Positions 5,504-15,180 of a DNA stretch of 64,000 nt are shown piece after piece; within the stretch, counting starts at the first letter, position 1, and each line of letters starts with the position of its first letter. The notes below the pieces were generated by a model. That model was not told the DNA's origin. It was given only the letters and a program-made list of their open reading frames with translations, and searched no databases. The translations under genes were made by a program, and so were the position numbers. The stretch comes from Nitrospirota bacterium (GTDB lineage: Bacteria; Nitrospirota; Thermodesulfovibrionia; Thermodesulfovibrionales; Dissulfurispiraceae): contig SCQE01000071.1 in the NCBI GenBank assembly GCA_004321915.1, forward strand, positions 1 through 64,000, written 5' to 3'.

Positions 5504-7507
5504 ATGGAAAAAGAAACTTGTACGTTTTCATATTGTGCGAAGCCAGCAGTAACCGAAGTTGAGTGCGATCTTCTGATCCTCGGCGGCGGTATGGCAGGAT
5601 GCGGAGCGGCTTTCGAGGGCGCACGCTGGGCCAATGAAAAGGGAATGAAGGTCGTAATGGTTGATAAGGCGGCTACAGACAGAAGCGGCGCGGTCGCTAT
5701 GGGTCTGTCCGCTATCAATACATATGTCGGAGAGAACAAAGTATCCGATTATGTGAAATATGTAAGAAACGACCTTATGGGCATTATCAGGGAAGACCTT
5801 GTGTATGACCTCGGCAGACACGTTGACGATTCTGTTCAGCTGTTTGAGGAGTGGGGCCTCCCGATCTGGAAAAAGGGCGATGACGGCTTCTCCCTCGACG
5901 GTTTTCAGGCAAGGGACGCAGGCAAGGCTATGCTGAAGGACGGCGGAACACCTGTCCGTTCGGGCAAGTGGCAGATCATGATCAACGGTGAATCCTATAA
6001 GGTCATTGTTGCAGAGGCTGCAAAGTTGGCCCTCAAGACCAACAGGGAAAAGACCGGAATGGAGCAGAACCATTTCGAAAGAGTATTCATCGTTAAGGCG
6101 GTAATGGACACCAATGGAAAGAACGTAGCAGCAGCTATCGGCTTCAGCACAAGAGAGAATAAGATATATTCTTTCAAGGCCAAGGCGATGATCTGTGCGA
6201 CTGCCGGAGCGGTCAACTGCTTCAGGCCGAGATCTGTTGGCGAAGGTATGGGAAGGACATGGTATCCTGTGTTCAGCTGCGGTTCAGGCTATGCTTTCGG
6301 AATGCAGGCCGGCGCTGAGTTGACCCTCATGGAGAACAGGTTCGTACCGGCAAGATTTAAAGACGGTTACGGTCCTGTCGGCGCATGGTTCCTCTTCTTC
6401 AAGGCAAAGGCAACCGACAGCTACGGAGAAGACTATTGCACCAATAAAGAATATTTTGACGATGCAGTGGCCAGATATGGCGACTATGCCAAGGGTCTCG
6501 GCACCGCTATCAGGAACCATCTGATGATGAGGGCCATGAAGGACGGCAAAGGCCCGATCATCATGAGAACTCATGAAGCAATGCAGGCTTTGGGCGCAGC
6601 CTTTACCGAGAAACTCGGTGAAAAAGAGGGCAAGAAGAAGATGAAGCACCTCGAGGCAGAGGCATGGGAAGACTTCCTCGATATGGCTATCGGACAGGCG
6701 TCCATCTGGGCTGCAAACAACATCGAGCCTGATAAGACACCTTCCGAAATTATGCCGACAGAGCCTTATCTCTTGGGCTCGCATGCAGGCTGTGCAGGCT
6801 TCTGGGTAAGCGGCCCCGGCGACCTTCCGGGAACACCTGAGCATTACAGCTGGGGATACAACAGAATGTCGACCGTTCCGGGTCTCTTTATGGCGGGCGA
6901 TGTTGTCGGAGCTTCCGGCCACAAGTTCTCTTCAGGTTCCCACGCAGAAGGTAGAATCGCGGCAAAGTCGGCATTACAGTACATACTTGACCATGCAGAC
7001 TACAAGCCGTCCCCGAAGATGTCTCTTGATGAGATCGCGGCTGAACTCTATCTGCCGTTTGAGATCTACGAGAAACATAAAGTATATACAACAGATCCTG
7101 TTATCAACCCGAATTACATCGGACCAAAGGCGCTCCAGTTGAGACTCCAGAAGATTGCTGATGAGTATTTCGGCGGAGTTGCAACATGGTACATGACCTC
7201 CAAGACGATGCTTGAAGAAGGCCTCAAGAAGCTTGAGATGCTCAAGGAAGACGCAGCTAAGATGGCTGCGAAAGACCTCCACGAGCTCTTAAGGTGTTTT
7301 GAGAACTACCACAGAATCCTGTCGGTAGAGGCCCACGCAAGGCACATCCTCTTCAGGGAAGAGTCCAGATATCCGGGCTACTACTACAGGGGAGACTTCA
7401 ATAAGATCGATGACGTAAACTGGAAGTGCTTCACCAACTCGAAGTACAACAGCGAAACCAACACATGGGAATTCAAGAAGGTTCCTTATGTGACGATGTA
7501 TCCATAG
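5504..7507 (+). CDS. aprA: Adenylylsulfate reductase alpha subunit
   Basis: Flavoprotein that reduces APS to sulfite and AMP, with FAD forming a sulfite adduct. The 667-residue length is normal. The FAD dinucleotide fold appears at residues 23-50 (CDLLILGGGMAGCGAAFE) and a second flavin motif near GLFMAGDVVGASGHKFSSGSH, in the fumarate reductase/AprA fold. The RSGAVAMGLSAIN and RPRSVGEGMGRTWYP stretches are AprA-like. Upstream is aprB; downstream a strong hairpin terminator lies before qmoA, so apr and qmo messages may be partly uncoupled. Confidence 0.97.
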   Translation: MEKETCTFSYCAKPAVTEVECDLLILGGGMAGCGAAFEGARWANEKGMKVVMVDKAATDRSGAVAMGLSAINTYVGENKVSDYVKYVRNDLMGIIREDLVYDLGRHVDDSVQLFEEWGLPIWKKGDDGFSLDGFQARDAGKAMLKDGGTPVRSGKWQIMINGESYKVIVAEAAKLALKTNREKTGMEQNHFERVFIVKAVMDTNGKNVAAAIGFSTRENKIYSFKAKAMICATAGAVNCFRPRSVGEGMGRTWYPVFSCGSGYAFGMQAGAELTLMENRFVPARFKDGYGPVGAWFLFFKAKATDSYGEDYCTNKEYFDDAVARYGDYAKGLGTAIRNHLMMRAMKDGKGPIIMRTHEAMQALGAAFTEKLGEKEGKKKMKHLEAEAWEDFLDMAIGQASIWAANNIEPDKTPSEIMPTEPYLLGSHAGCAGFWVSGPGDLPGTPEHYSWGYNRMSTVPGLFMAGDVVGASGHKFSSGSHAEGRIAAKSALQYILDHADYKPSPKMSLDEIAAELYLPFEIYEKHKVYTTDPVINPNYIGPKALQLRLQKIADEYFGGVATWYMTSKTMLEEGLKKLEMLKEDAAKMAAKDLHELLRCFENYHRILSVEAHARHILFREESRYPGYYYRGDFNKIDDVNWKCFTNSKYNSETNTWEFKKVPYVTMYP

Positions 7508-7517
7508 TTGAACACTG

Positions 7518-7551
7518 TTTTGGGGAGGGCGATGCCCTCCCCAAAATTTTT
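7518..7551 (+). terminator. Rho-independent terminator between aprA and qmoA
   Basis: A perfect 13-bp stem (7518-7530 with 7534-7546), GC-rich in the middle, with loop GAT and a run of five T. It starts 11 bases after the aprA stop. It implies termination or attenuation inside the sulfur cluster. Confidence 0.85.
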
Positions 7552-7704
7552 CCGGATAATTGCATAGCGCAGAGTGTAAAACAGCGGTTTTGCAATATGC
7601 CCTGTGCAGTTTGGGTGAATGAATAAAACCCTCCCTGAACAACCGGCAACGGCAAGGAGAGGTTCTGAGGTTAGAAGCAGATTACTGCCCTTAAGGAGGA
7701 AACA

Positions 7705-8958
7705 ATGGCAGAGAGCAAAAAGGTTTTAGTTATAGGCGGCGGTTTCAGCGGTCTTACAGCAGCGGTGGAGACGGCCGAAGCAGGTTCCGAGGTGGTCCTT
7801 GTCGAGAAGACCCCTTTCTTTGGCGGAAGGGTCACGCAGTTGAACAAATACTTTCCAAAACTTTGTCCGCCGAACTGCGGTCTTGAGATAAATTTCAAGA
7901 GAATCAAAAACAGCGGAGACATCGAGTTCCATACTTTAGCGGAAGTAGAGAAGGTTTCGGGGCAGGAAGGTAATTTTGATGTTACCGTAAAGAAGACGCC
8001 GAGGTATGTAAATGACAAATGTGTGGGTTGCAATGCCTGTGCGGAAGCCTGTCCGGTAGAAATCCCCAATGAGTTTAACTTCGGATTGGATAAGACGAAA
8101 GCTGCTTATATAACCCACAATCAGGCATTTCCATTCATATATGCGATAGACGGAAAGCATTGCAAGGGTAAGGCTTGCGGCAAGTGTGTCGAGGCCTGCA
8201 AATACGGCGCGATTGATCTTGATATGAAGCCCGAGACGCTTACATTTAAAGTAGGCTCAATTATTCTTGCTTCAGGATGGGATCCTTATGATGTTGCAAA
8301 GCTCGACACTCTCGGAGCAGGCAACATAAAGAATGTTATTACGAATATGCAGATGGAGAGGCTCGCATCTCCTAACGGCCCGACAGGCGGAAAAATACTC
8401 AGGCCTTCCGACGGCAAAGAGCCTAAGAATATCGCCTTTGTCCAGTGCGCGGGCAGCAGGGACGAAAACCATCTGCCTTACTGTTCTTTTATCTGCTGCA
8501 TGGCATCGCTGAAGCAGGCCACATATTTAAGGGAACAGTATCCTGACTCAAAAGCCAATATATTTTATATAGATATCAGAACGCCGGGGCGGTATGAGCA
8601 GTTCTACTGGAAGGTCAAAGAAGACCCGAACATAACGCTTACAAAAGGCAAGATCGCAAAGATCACCGATGATCCGGCAACAGGCAACCCTATTGTTGAG
8701 GCCGAAGATATCCTTTCCGGCAAGAAGATCAAGCAGGCGTTTGATATGGTAGTTCTTGCTACCGGCATGGTTCCTTCAACGAGCGCATCGAAGGTCCCGG
8801 TTGAGGTTTCATATACCCCGGAAGGCTTTGTGCTGCCGGCTACCCTTAAGAAAGGTGTCTATGCTGTAGGCACGCTCAAGAGCCCGGTTGATGTTGCAAA
8901 GTCGGTGCAGGATGCAACAGGGGTTGCAATCAAAAGCATTCAGAGTGTTAGGAGGTAG
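7705..8958 (+). CDS. qmoA: Quinone-interacting membrane-bound oxidoreductase subunit QmoA
   Basis: HdrA-like flavoprotein of the Qmo complex, which links the quinone pool to APS reductase. The 417 residues open with the FAD-binding VLVIGGGFSGLTAAVE and a GGRVTQLNKYFPKLCPPNC stretch typical of QmoA. A ferredoxin-like insert follows (CVGCNACAEACPVEIP, then CKGKACGKCVEACKYG) and then the second nucleotide-binding half ending DVAKSVQDATGVAI. An AAGGAGG precedes the ATG. The 197-base gap from aprA holds the terminator and probably a promoter I cannot place. qmoB follows after 8 bases. Confidence 0.94.
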   Translation: MAESKKVLVIGGGFSGLTAAVETAEAGSEVVLVEKTPFFGGRVTQLNKYFPKLCPPNCGLEINFKRIKNSGDIEFHTLAEVEKVSGQEGNFDVTVKKTPRYVNDKCVGCNACAEACPVEIPNEFNFGLDKTKAAYITHNQAFPFIYAIDGKHCKGKACGKCVEACKYGAIDLDMKPETLTFKVGSIILASGWDPYDVAKLDTLGAGNIKNVITNMQMERLASPNGPTGGKILRPSDGKEPKNIAFVQCAGSRDENHLPYCSFICCMASLKQATYLREQYPDSKANIFYIDIRTPGRYEQFYWKVKEDPNITLTKGKIAKITDDPATGNPIVEAEDILSGKKIKQAFDMVVLATGMVPSTSASKVPVEVSYTPEGFVLPATLKKGVYAVGTLKSPVDVAKSVQDATGVAIKSIQSVRR

Positions 8959-8966
8959 GGGATACT

Positions 8967-11192
8967 ATGGAAAAGAAATTCGGCGTATATATATGCAAGG
9001 GCTGCGGAATCGGTGAAACGGTAAATATAGAGAAGCTTAAGAAGAACACCGCCGGAGGGGCCAGAATTCCTGCAGAGTCCATTAAGGAGCATGAGGTGCT
9101 TTGCAGCCCTGAAGGGCTTGAGTTTATAAAAAACGATATCAAGGAAGGCACTAACACTATAATCATCGGCGCCTGTTCGCCGCGTGTAAAATTTGAGGAG
9201 TTTGATTTTCCGGGAACTCTGACAGAGAGGGTGAACCTGAGGGAATTCGTGTCGTGGACATCTGAACCTATGACCGAAGCCACACAGACTCTGGCAGAAG
9301 ATTATGTGAAGATGGGCGTCGTCAAAACCCAGAAGGGGAACATGCCCGAGCCGAACATACTGCCTGATCTGAGTAACGAACTCATGGTTATCGGAGGCGG
9401 CATAACAGGAATTACGGCTGCTCTCGAGGCCGCCAATGCAGGTTACAAGGTTACGCTTGTCGAGAAAGAGGCGGAACTCGGCGGCTGGTCAGCAAAGCTC
9501 TATAAAGAGACACCGAGGCAGTATCCGTTTGACAAGCTTGATGAGCCCCAGATATTCGATAAGATCAAGGAAGTCGAGTCGCATCCCGATATAAAAGTTC
9601 GCAAGTCAACCATGGTTGAAAAGACGGACGGACAGCCCGGATTATTCGATGTGACCCTTTCATCCAACGGTTCTACCGAAACAATAAAGGTGGGCGCTAT
9701 AGTCATGGCGGCCGGATGGAAACCTTATGATGCGTCCAAGCTCGGTCATTTGGGATATGGCAATCCTAATGTAATTACGAATGTCCAGATGGAAGAGATG
9801 GCAAAGAAGGGCAAGATTGTTCGTCCGTCGGACGGCAAAGAGGCCACAAAAGTCGCTTTCATACAGTGCGCAGGCTCCCGCGATGCAAACCATCTCCCTT
9901 ACTGCTCATCGTTCTGCTGCGGAACATCGCTGAAGCAGGCGCTCTATGTAAGAGAGAAGAACAGCGATGCTGTCGCGATGATCTTCTACAAAGATATAAG
10001 GACGCCGGGACAGTCGGAGCTTTTCTATAAGAATACTCAGAACAATCCGGGCGTGCTGTTGACAAAGGCTGAAGTGACCGGAATAACCGATGCGGGCAAC
10101 GGCAACCTTTATGTCGAGGCCGACGATACGCTTCTAGGCGAAAAGATAAAGGTCGAGGCTGATCTGGTTGTGCTCGCAACCGGCATTGTGCCTTCGACAA
10201 GGGGGCCGCAGGAATATCTCGATGGTCTTACAGAGGCCGGCAAGAAGGGCGATGATGCCAAAAAGGCTTTTGTTGAAGGCACGGAGAAACCGGATTTTAT
10301 TCTTAACTTAGGTTACCGTCAGGGGCCCGAAATACCGACGCTCGAAGGGGCGTACGGTTTTGCGGATTCGAACTTTATATGCTTCCAGTACGAAACGAGA
10401 AGGACCGGCATATATTCGGCAGGTTGTGTCAGGCAGCCGATGAACATGTCCGAGGCCGCTCAGGACGCGGCCGGAGCAGCATTAAAGGCCATCCAGTGCG
10501 TCGAACATGTTGCAAAGGGCGTGGCAGTGCATCCGAGGGCATGGGACACCACATACCCGGACCCGATGATGATCAAATGCACATCGTGCAAGAGATGCAC
10601 GGAGGAATGTCCCTTCGGCGCTATAGACGAAGATGAGAAAGGCACGCCTTTCTATAGAATCAACCGCTGCCGCCGCTGCGGCACCTGTATGGGCGCCTGT
10701 CCTGAAAGAATTGTTTCTTTTAAGGACTTCAGCGTCGATATAGTCGGCTCGATGATCAAGTCTGTTGACATCAATGAGGACGACTTCAGGGTCATAGTTC
10801 TGGCGTGCGAAAACGACGCCTATCCGGCGCTGGACAGTGCCGCTATCAAAAAGATGAAGTTGAATCCGGCGGTAAGGATCATACCGGTGCGTTGTCTCGG
10901 TTCGACAAACCTAGTATGGGTCACGGATGCTTTTTCGACCGGAATAGACGGCCTGATGCTCCTCGGCTGCAAGTATGGAGAGAACTATCAGTGCCATTTT
11001 GTTAAAGGAAGCGAGCTTGCGAACTATCGGTTCAGCAAGGTCAAGGAGACGCTTGACAAGCTCCAACTCGAATCCGACCGTTGTCAGCTTGTTCAGGTTT
11101 CTATTTCGGAGTATGACAAGCTGCCGCAGATGATCAATGATTTTGTTGAAAGGATAGAGGAAATCGGTCCTAATCCGTTCAAGGAAATGTAG
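8967..11192 (+). CDS. qmoB: Quinone-interacting membrane-bound oxidoreductase subunit QmoB
   Basis: The larger HdrA-like subunit, 741 residues. The N-terminal part (GVYICKGCGIGETVNIEKL) is a degenerate half, the FAD domain begins at ELMVIGGGITGITAALE near residue 137, and two ferredoxin clusters lie at CTSCKRCTEECPFG and CRRCGTCMGACPE. The C-terminal 130 residues, from VIVLACENDAYPAL, are an MvhD/FrhD-like domain that in related enzymes passes electrons between hydrogenase and Hdr modules. QmoB is proposed to be the contact to AprBA, possibly by electron confurcation. It shares the CSFCCGTSLKQALY style loop with QmoA. It is 41 bases ahead of qmoC. Confidence 0.94.
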   Translation: MEKKFGVYICKGCGIGETVNIEKLKKNTAGGARIPAESIKEHEVLCSPEGLEFIKNDIKEGTNTIIIGACSPRVKFEEFDFPGTLTERVNLREFVSWTSEPMTEATQTLAEDYVKMGVVKTQKGNMPEPNILPDLSNELMVIGGGITGITAALEAANAGYKVTLVEKEAELGGWSAKLYKETPRQYPFDKLDEPQIFDKIKEVESHPDIKVRKSTMVEKTDGQPGLFDVTLSSNGSTETIKVGAIVMAAGWKPYDASKLGHLGYGNPNVITNVQMEEMAKKGKIVRPSDGKEATKVAFIQCAGSRDANHLPYCSSFCCGTSLKQALYVREKNSDAVAMIFYKDIRTPGQSELFYKNTQNNPGVLLTKAEVTGITDAGNGNLYVEADDTLLGEKIKVEADLVVLATGIVPSTRGPQEYLDGLTEAGKKGDDAKKAFVEGTEKPDFILNLGYRQGPEIPTLEGAYGFADSNFICFQYETRRTGIYSAGCVRQPMNMSEAAQDAAGAALKAIQCVEHVAKGVAVHPRAWDTTYPDPMMIKCTSCKRCTEECPFGAIDEDEKGTPFYRINRCRRCGTCMGACPERIVSFKDFSVDIVGSMIKSVDINEDDFRVIVLACENDAYPALDSAAIKKMKLNPAVRIIPVRCLGSTNLVWVTDAFSTGIDGLMLLGCKYGENYQCHFVKGSELANYRFSKVKETLDKLQLESDRCQLVQVSISEYDKLPQMINDFVERIEEIGPNPFKEM

Positions 11193-11233
11193 GCAAATTA
11201 GTTATTAAAGATGATTATGAATAGGAGGAACAT

Positions 11234-12370
11234 ATGACAGAACAGATTAAACCTGATCTTAATTTTATAAACAGCGTTATCGATGCGGGTGGTGAATCTC
11301 TCAAGAAATGTTTTCAGTGCGCCACATGCACCGTTGTATGCGGGGTAACGCCTGACGACAGGCCGTTTCCGCGCAAAGAGATGGTCTATGCGCAGTGGGG
11401 CCTGAAGGACAAGCTGATAAGCAACCCCGATATATGGCTCTGCCACCAGTGCAGCGACTGCACCGCGCACTGTCCTCGCGGGGCCAAGCCGGGAGAGGTG
11501 CTCGGCGCTATCAGGAAGATGACGATAAAACATTATGCGGCCCCTGCCGCCCTTGCCAATATGGTTGCGGATTCAAAGTATCTCCTTATGCTGCTTGCGC
11601 TGCCGGTCATCATATTCCTTATGGTGATAGCGTCACAGGGCCATCTGACTTCGTTTCCTGAAGGCAAGATAGTTTACTCGAAATTCGTCCCGATCCCGTT
11701 CATCGACGGCATATTCACGGCGGCGTTCATATTTGCGGCGGTGGCATTTCTCGGCGGCATAAAAAAATATTGGGCCGATATGAGCAAGGGCGTCGAACTC
11801 AAGGGCGATCTTGCAGGCACCGTTAAAGAAACGATAATGGAGATCATAAGCCACAAAAGGTTCGATAAGTGCAATGTTGCAAAAGACAGGTCTCTGGCCC
11901 ATCTTCTGGTCTTCTTTTCCTTCATCGGTCTTGCGATTACCACGACATGGTGTGTCTTTTATCTCTACGGCAATAAGCTTTTGGGCATAGAAAAATTCGC
12001 TTTTTTCAACTTTGGCGCATCGCCGTATCCTTTGTATGACCCGCTCAAGATAGTCGGCAATATAAGCGCCCTTGCGCTTTTGACCGGGATAACCCTTGTC
12101 ATAAGCAACAGGATGAAGAACAAGGAGAAGGCAGGGGAGGGCAGTTACTTCGACTGGATATTCATTGTCGTGATTTACGTTATAGCGGCATCCGGAATAC
12201 TGTCGGAGGTCCTCAGGCTCGCAGACATTGCGCCGCTTGCGTATCCCATGTATTTTGTCCATCTTGTGTTCATATTCTTCCTTTTTGCGTATGCGCCTTT
12301 TTCGAAGATGGCCCACATGGTTTACAGGACCACGGCGATGGTTTTTGCAAAGCATTCGGGCAGGGGATAA
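11234..12370 (+). CDS. qmoC: Quinone-interacting membrane-bound oxidoreductase subunit QmoC
   Basis: Membrane anchor fusing HdrC- and HdrE-like parts. Residues 1-100 hold two [4Fe-4S] motifs, CFQCATCTVVCG and CHQCSDCTAHCPRG. After residue 110 come hydrophobic spans (LLMLLALPVIIFLMVIA; FTAAFIFAAVAFLGG; LLVFFSFIGLAITTTW; ISALALLTGITLVIS; WIFIVVIYVIAASGIL; MYFVHLVFIFFLFAYA) forming a b-haem cytochrome of the NarI/HdrE type that meets menaquinol. Length 378 is normal. AGGAGG precedes ATG 11234. The CBS-domain gene follows 17 bases later. Confidence 0.94.
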   Translation: MTEQIKPDLNFINSVIDAGGESLKKCFQCATCTVVCGVTPDDRPFPRKEMVYAQWGLKDKLISNPDIWLCHQCSDCTAHCPRGAKPGEVLGAIRKMTIKHYAAPAALANMVADSKYLLMLLALPVIIFLMVIASQGHLTSFPEGKIVYSKFVPIPFIDGIFTAAFIFAAVAFLGGIKKYWADMSKGVELKGDLAGTVKETIMEIISHKRFDKCNVAKDRSLAHLLVFFSFIGLAITTTWCVFYLYGNKLLGIEKFAFFNFGASPYPLYDPLKIVGNISALALLTGITLVISNRMKNKEKAGEGSYFDWIFIVVIYVIAASGILSEVLRLADIAPLAYPMYFVHLVFIFFLFAYAPFSKMAHMVYRTTAMVFAKHSGRG

Positions 12371-12387
12371 AAACGAGGGAGGGGAAC

Positions 12388-12825
12388 ATGGCGATCAAGA
12401 TAAAAGACATACTCAAAGACAAAGGCCTCGAGGTCATCTCTGTGGACAGCACCGTGACTGTGGATACCGCTGTAAAAAAGATGATGGAGAGGAACATAGG
12501 CGCGATACTTGTTTATGAGGAAGGCAACTTTGTCGGTATGTTCACAGAGCGGGATGTTCTTAAATGCTGGGTGAATAAGGGTGCGTTTGACAAGGTTGTC
12601 ATAAAGGATGTTATGACCAAGGACCTTCTGATCATAACCCCTGAAGACGACATTGACTACGCCATGAGCATCATGACCAACAAACGCATCAGGCATCTGC
12701 CTGTGATAGACAAGGGCAGGATGGTCGGTCTCGTATCGATCCGTGACGTGGTCAAATACCATGTCGGTCAATTGGAATCCGAGGTGCATTACCTGAAGGA
12801 TTTTATAATTAACGAAACGGAGTAG
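12388..12825 (+). CDS. CBS-domain pair protein, putative adenylate sensor
   Basis: A 145-residue soluble protein made of two CBS motifs and nothing else: first copy residues 8-65 (ending VGMFTERDVLKC), second 70-130 (IRHLPVIDKGRMVGLVSIRDVVKY). CBS pairs usually bind AMP, ADP, ATP or S-adenosylmethionine. Here it lies 17 bases after qmoC and upstream of hppA, between the genes that make AMP and the gene that consumes pyrophosphate. A role in sensing the adenylate balance for sulfate activation is my inference. A GGGAGGGG ribosome site precedes ATG 12388. The 129-base gap to hppA shows no clear hairpin. Confidence 0.85.
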   Translation: MAIKIKDILKDKGLEVISVDSTVTVDTAVKKMMERNIGAILVYEEGNFVGMFTERDVLKCWVNKGAFDKVVIKDVMTKDLLIITPEDDIDYAMSIMTNKRIRHLPVIDKGRMVGLVSIRDVVKYHVGQLESEVHYLKDFIINETE

Positions 12826-12954
12826 ACTGAAAAACTGAAAGGGGGAGGTGAAACACGGAGGGTCTTGAATTTTGTTTGGGGAATGTTTTTTTGGTGAAAT
12901 GGAAGATTAATTCGAGTTTTTTAATTTTTTAATCATAGATAGCAAGGAGGAAGG

Positions 12955-15021
12955 ATGAGTTCAATTATTCTGTTTTCTTTAGTTTGCGGTTTGGCGGGTG
13001 TGGCTTATGCCCTTTACACCGCAGCATGGGTATCCAAGCAGGATGCCGGCAGTCAACGTATGCAGGACATTTCAAACGCGGTAAAAGAAGGCGCCTATGC
13101 TTTTCTCGCCCGTGAGTACAAAACTGTTGCTATGGTTGCGGCGGTGTTGTTTGTGGTCCTTTTTGCGGTCCTCGGTTCTTGGACCGCAATAGGTTTTGTG
13201 ATCGGTACGGTAGGCTCGGCATTCGCCGGTTTTGTCGGCATGTGGGTCACCGTCCGCGCGAATGTCCGCACAACACAGGCTGCCTCAAAGGGCCTTCAGA
13301 ATGCCTTGACGCTGTCATTTAAAGGCGGCTCTGTTACAGGCATAATGGTTGTAGGTCTTGGCATTATCGGCTTGGCCGGCTATTTTGCTTTGGTAAGGGG
13401 CATGGCCGGAGAGCAGGCGTTCCATGCGCTCGTAGGCCTCGGCTTCGGCTGCTCGCTCATGTCGGTGTTTGCGCGTATTGCAGGCGGTATCTATACAAAG
13501 GCAGCTGACGTCGGTGCAGACCTCGTAGGAAAGGTCGAGGCAGGCATTCCTGAGGACGATCCGAGAAACCCGGCCGTTATCGCAGATAACGTCGGTGATA
13601 ACGTCGGTGACTGCGCAGGCATGGCGGCCGACCTTTATGAGACATATACCGTTACTCTCGTTGCGGCAATGCTGTTGGCAAAGTCGATATTCGGCGCAGA
13701 CAGCCCGTGGGTTGAATTCCCGCTTCTTCTCGGCGGCGTTTCCATCATAGCTTCCATAATCGGCACGTACTTTGTAAAACTCGGCGCAAGCAATTATATA
13801 ATGGGCGCTCTCTATAAGGGCTTGGCGGTTTCCGGCGTTCTTGCTGCGGTGGCTTTTTATGGAGTTACCGAGTGGTTCATGGGACAGCTCGGCGGCAATA
13901 CCGGAGGTTTCAGCTCGGCCAGCGTTTTCGGCACGGCCTTTATCGGTCTTGCCCTGACAGGTCTTATCGTCTGGATCACCGAATATTACACGGCCAAAGA
14001 ATTTAGGCCTGTGCAGATCATCTCCAAGGCCAGCCTCACCGGCCACGGAACAAACGTTATAGCCGGTCTTGCTATGAGCATGGAGGCCACTGCGCTTCCT
14101 GCATTGGTCATAGTAGGGGCCATACTCGGCTCTTACGGTCTCGGCGGCGGCTTCAGCGGCAATGTTGGCGGCGGCTTGTTTGCAATCGCCCTTTCTGCGG
14201 TGTCTATGCTTTCGATGACAGGCATAGTTGTTGCGATTGACTCCTACGGACCGATCACGGACAACGCAGGCGGTATTGCAGAAATGGCAGAACTGCCTTC
14301 TTCCGTTAGAGATATTACCGACCCTCTCGATGCGGTCGGCAATACCACAAAGGCGGTCACAAAAGGATATGCGATCGGTTCAGCCGGTCTTGCAGCGCTC
14401 GTTCTCTTTGCAGAGTACGCGAGAGAGCTTGCGCATAAGATGGGGAATGTGACGTTTGATCTGTCCGATCCGTTAGTCATAGCCGGGCTATTCATCGGCG
14501 GCGCTATTCCTTACTATTTCGGCGGCAGGCTTATGCTTGCGGTCGGCAGGGCGGCAGGCGGTGTTGTCGACGAGGTCCGCAGACAGTTCCGCGAGATCAA
14601 GGGCATAATGGAAGGGACAGGCAAGCCGGAATACGGCAAGTGCGTTGACATCGTTACGCAGTCTGCTATCAAAGAGATGATGGTCCCAGCTCTTATCCCT
14701 GTAATAGCCCCCATAGTAGTCGGTTTCGGCCTCGGGCCAAAGGCGCTCGGCGGCATGCTCATCGGCAGCATTCTGACGGGACTGTTCCAAGCTATCGCCA
14801 TGACAAGCGGCGGCGGCGCATGGGACAATGCCAAGAAGGCCTTTGAAGACGGCGTTACCGACGACAAGGGTGTTGTACATAAGAAGGGCAGCGACGGACA
14901 CAAGGCCTCTGTTACCGGCGATACTGTAGGCGACCCTTACAAAGATACTGCGGGCCCTGCCATTAACCCGATGATCAAGGTTATCAATATCGTTGCGTTG
15001 CTTATAGTGCCTCTTTTATAG
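12955..15021 (+). CDS. hppA: Membrane-bound pyrophosphatase, K+-independent H+-pumping type
   Basis: Couples pyrophosphate hydrolysis to ion pumping across the cytoplasmic membrane. The 688 residues have the many-helix pattern of the family. The substrate site is seen at [20 protein letters not shown] (near residue 183) and [17 protein letters not shown], and again near the C-terminus at [14 protein letters not shown]. The segment [16 protein letters not shown] has Lys where K+-dependent enzymes have Ala, the known marker of the K+-independent, proton-pumping class. Pyrophosphate made by Sat is the obvious substrate. An AAGGAGG precedes ATG 12955, and a strong terminator follows. Confidence 0.95.
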   Translation: MSSIILFSLVCGLAGVAYALYTAAWVSKQDAGSQRMQDISNAVKEGAYAFLAREYKTVAMVAAVLFVVLFAVLGSWTAIGFVIGTVGSAFAGFVGMWVTVRANVRTTQAASKGLQNALTLSFKGGSVTGIMVVGLGIIGLAGYFALVRGMAGEQAFHALVGLGFGCSLMSVFARIAGGIYTKAADVGADLVGKVEAGIPEDDPRNPAVIADNVGDNVGDCAGMAADLYETYTVTLVAAMLLAKSIFGADSPWVEFPLLLGGVSIIASIIGTYFVKLGASNYIMGALYKGLAVSGVLAAVAFYGVTEWFMGQLGGNTGGFSSASVFGTAFIGLALTGLIVWITEYYTAKEFRPVQIISKASLTGHGTNVIAGLAMSMEATALPALVIVGAILGSYGLGGGFSGNVGGGLFAIALSAVSMLSMTGIVVAIDSYGPITDNAGGIAEMAELPSSVRDITDPLDAVGNTTKAVTKGYAIGSAGLAALVLFAEYARELAHKMGNVTFDLSDPLVIAGLFIGGAIPYYFGGRLMLAVGRAAGGVVDEVRRQFREIKGIMEGTGKPEYGKCVDIVTQSAIKEMMVPALIPVIAPIVVGFGLGPKALGGMLIGSILTGLFQAIAMTSGGGAWDNAKKAFEDGVTDDKGVVHKKGSDGHKASVTGDTVGDPYKDTAGPAINPMIKVINIVALLIVPLL

Positions 15022-15036
15022 TTGTTTATGATCTTT

Positions 15037-15073
15037 AAAGGCCGGCAATCGATAGTATTGCCGGCCTTTTTTT
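15037..15073 (+). terminator. Rho-independent terminator after hppA
   Basis: A 13-bp stem (15037-15049 with 15057-15069) around GGCCGGC, followed by a T run. It closes the sulfur and energy cluster 16 bases after the hppA stop. Confidence 0.9.
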
Positions 15074-15180
15074 GTTTTTAAAAATTCATCATGTAGTTTT
15101 AGGCCTTAATATCTGCTATAATCATTCTATTGCTTTTTACATAGCTAATATCTATAAACAAACATAAGGAGGATTTGGAA

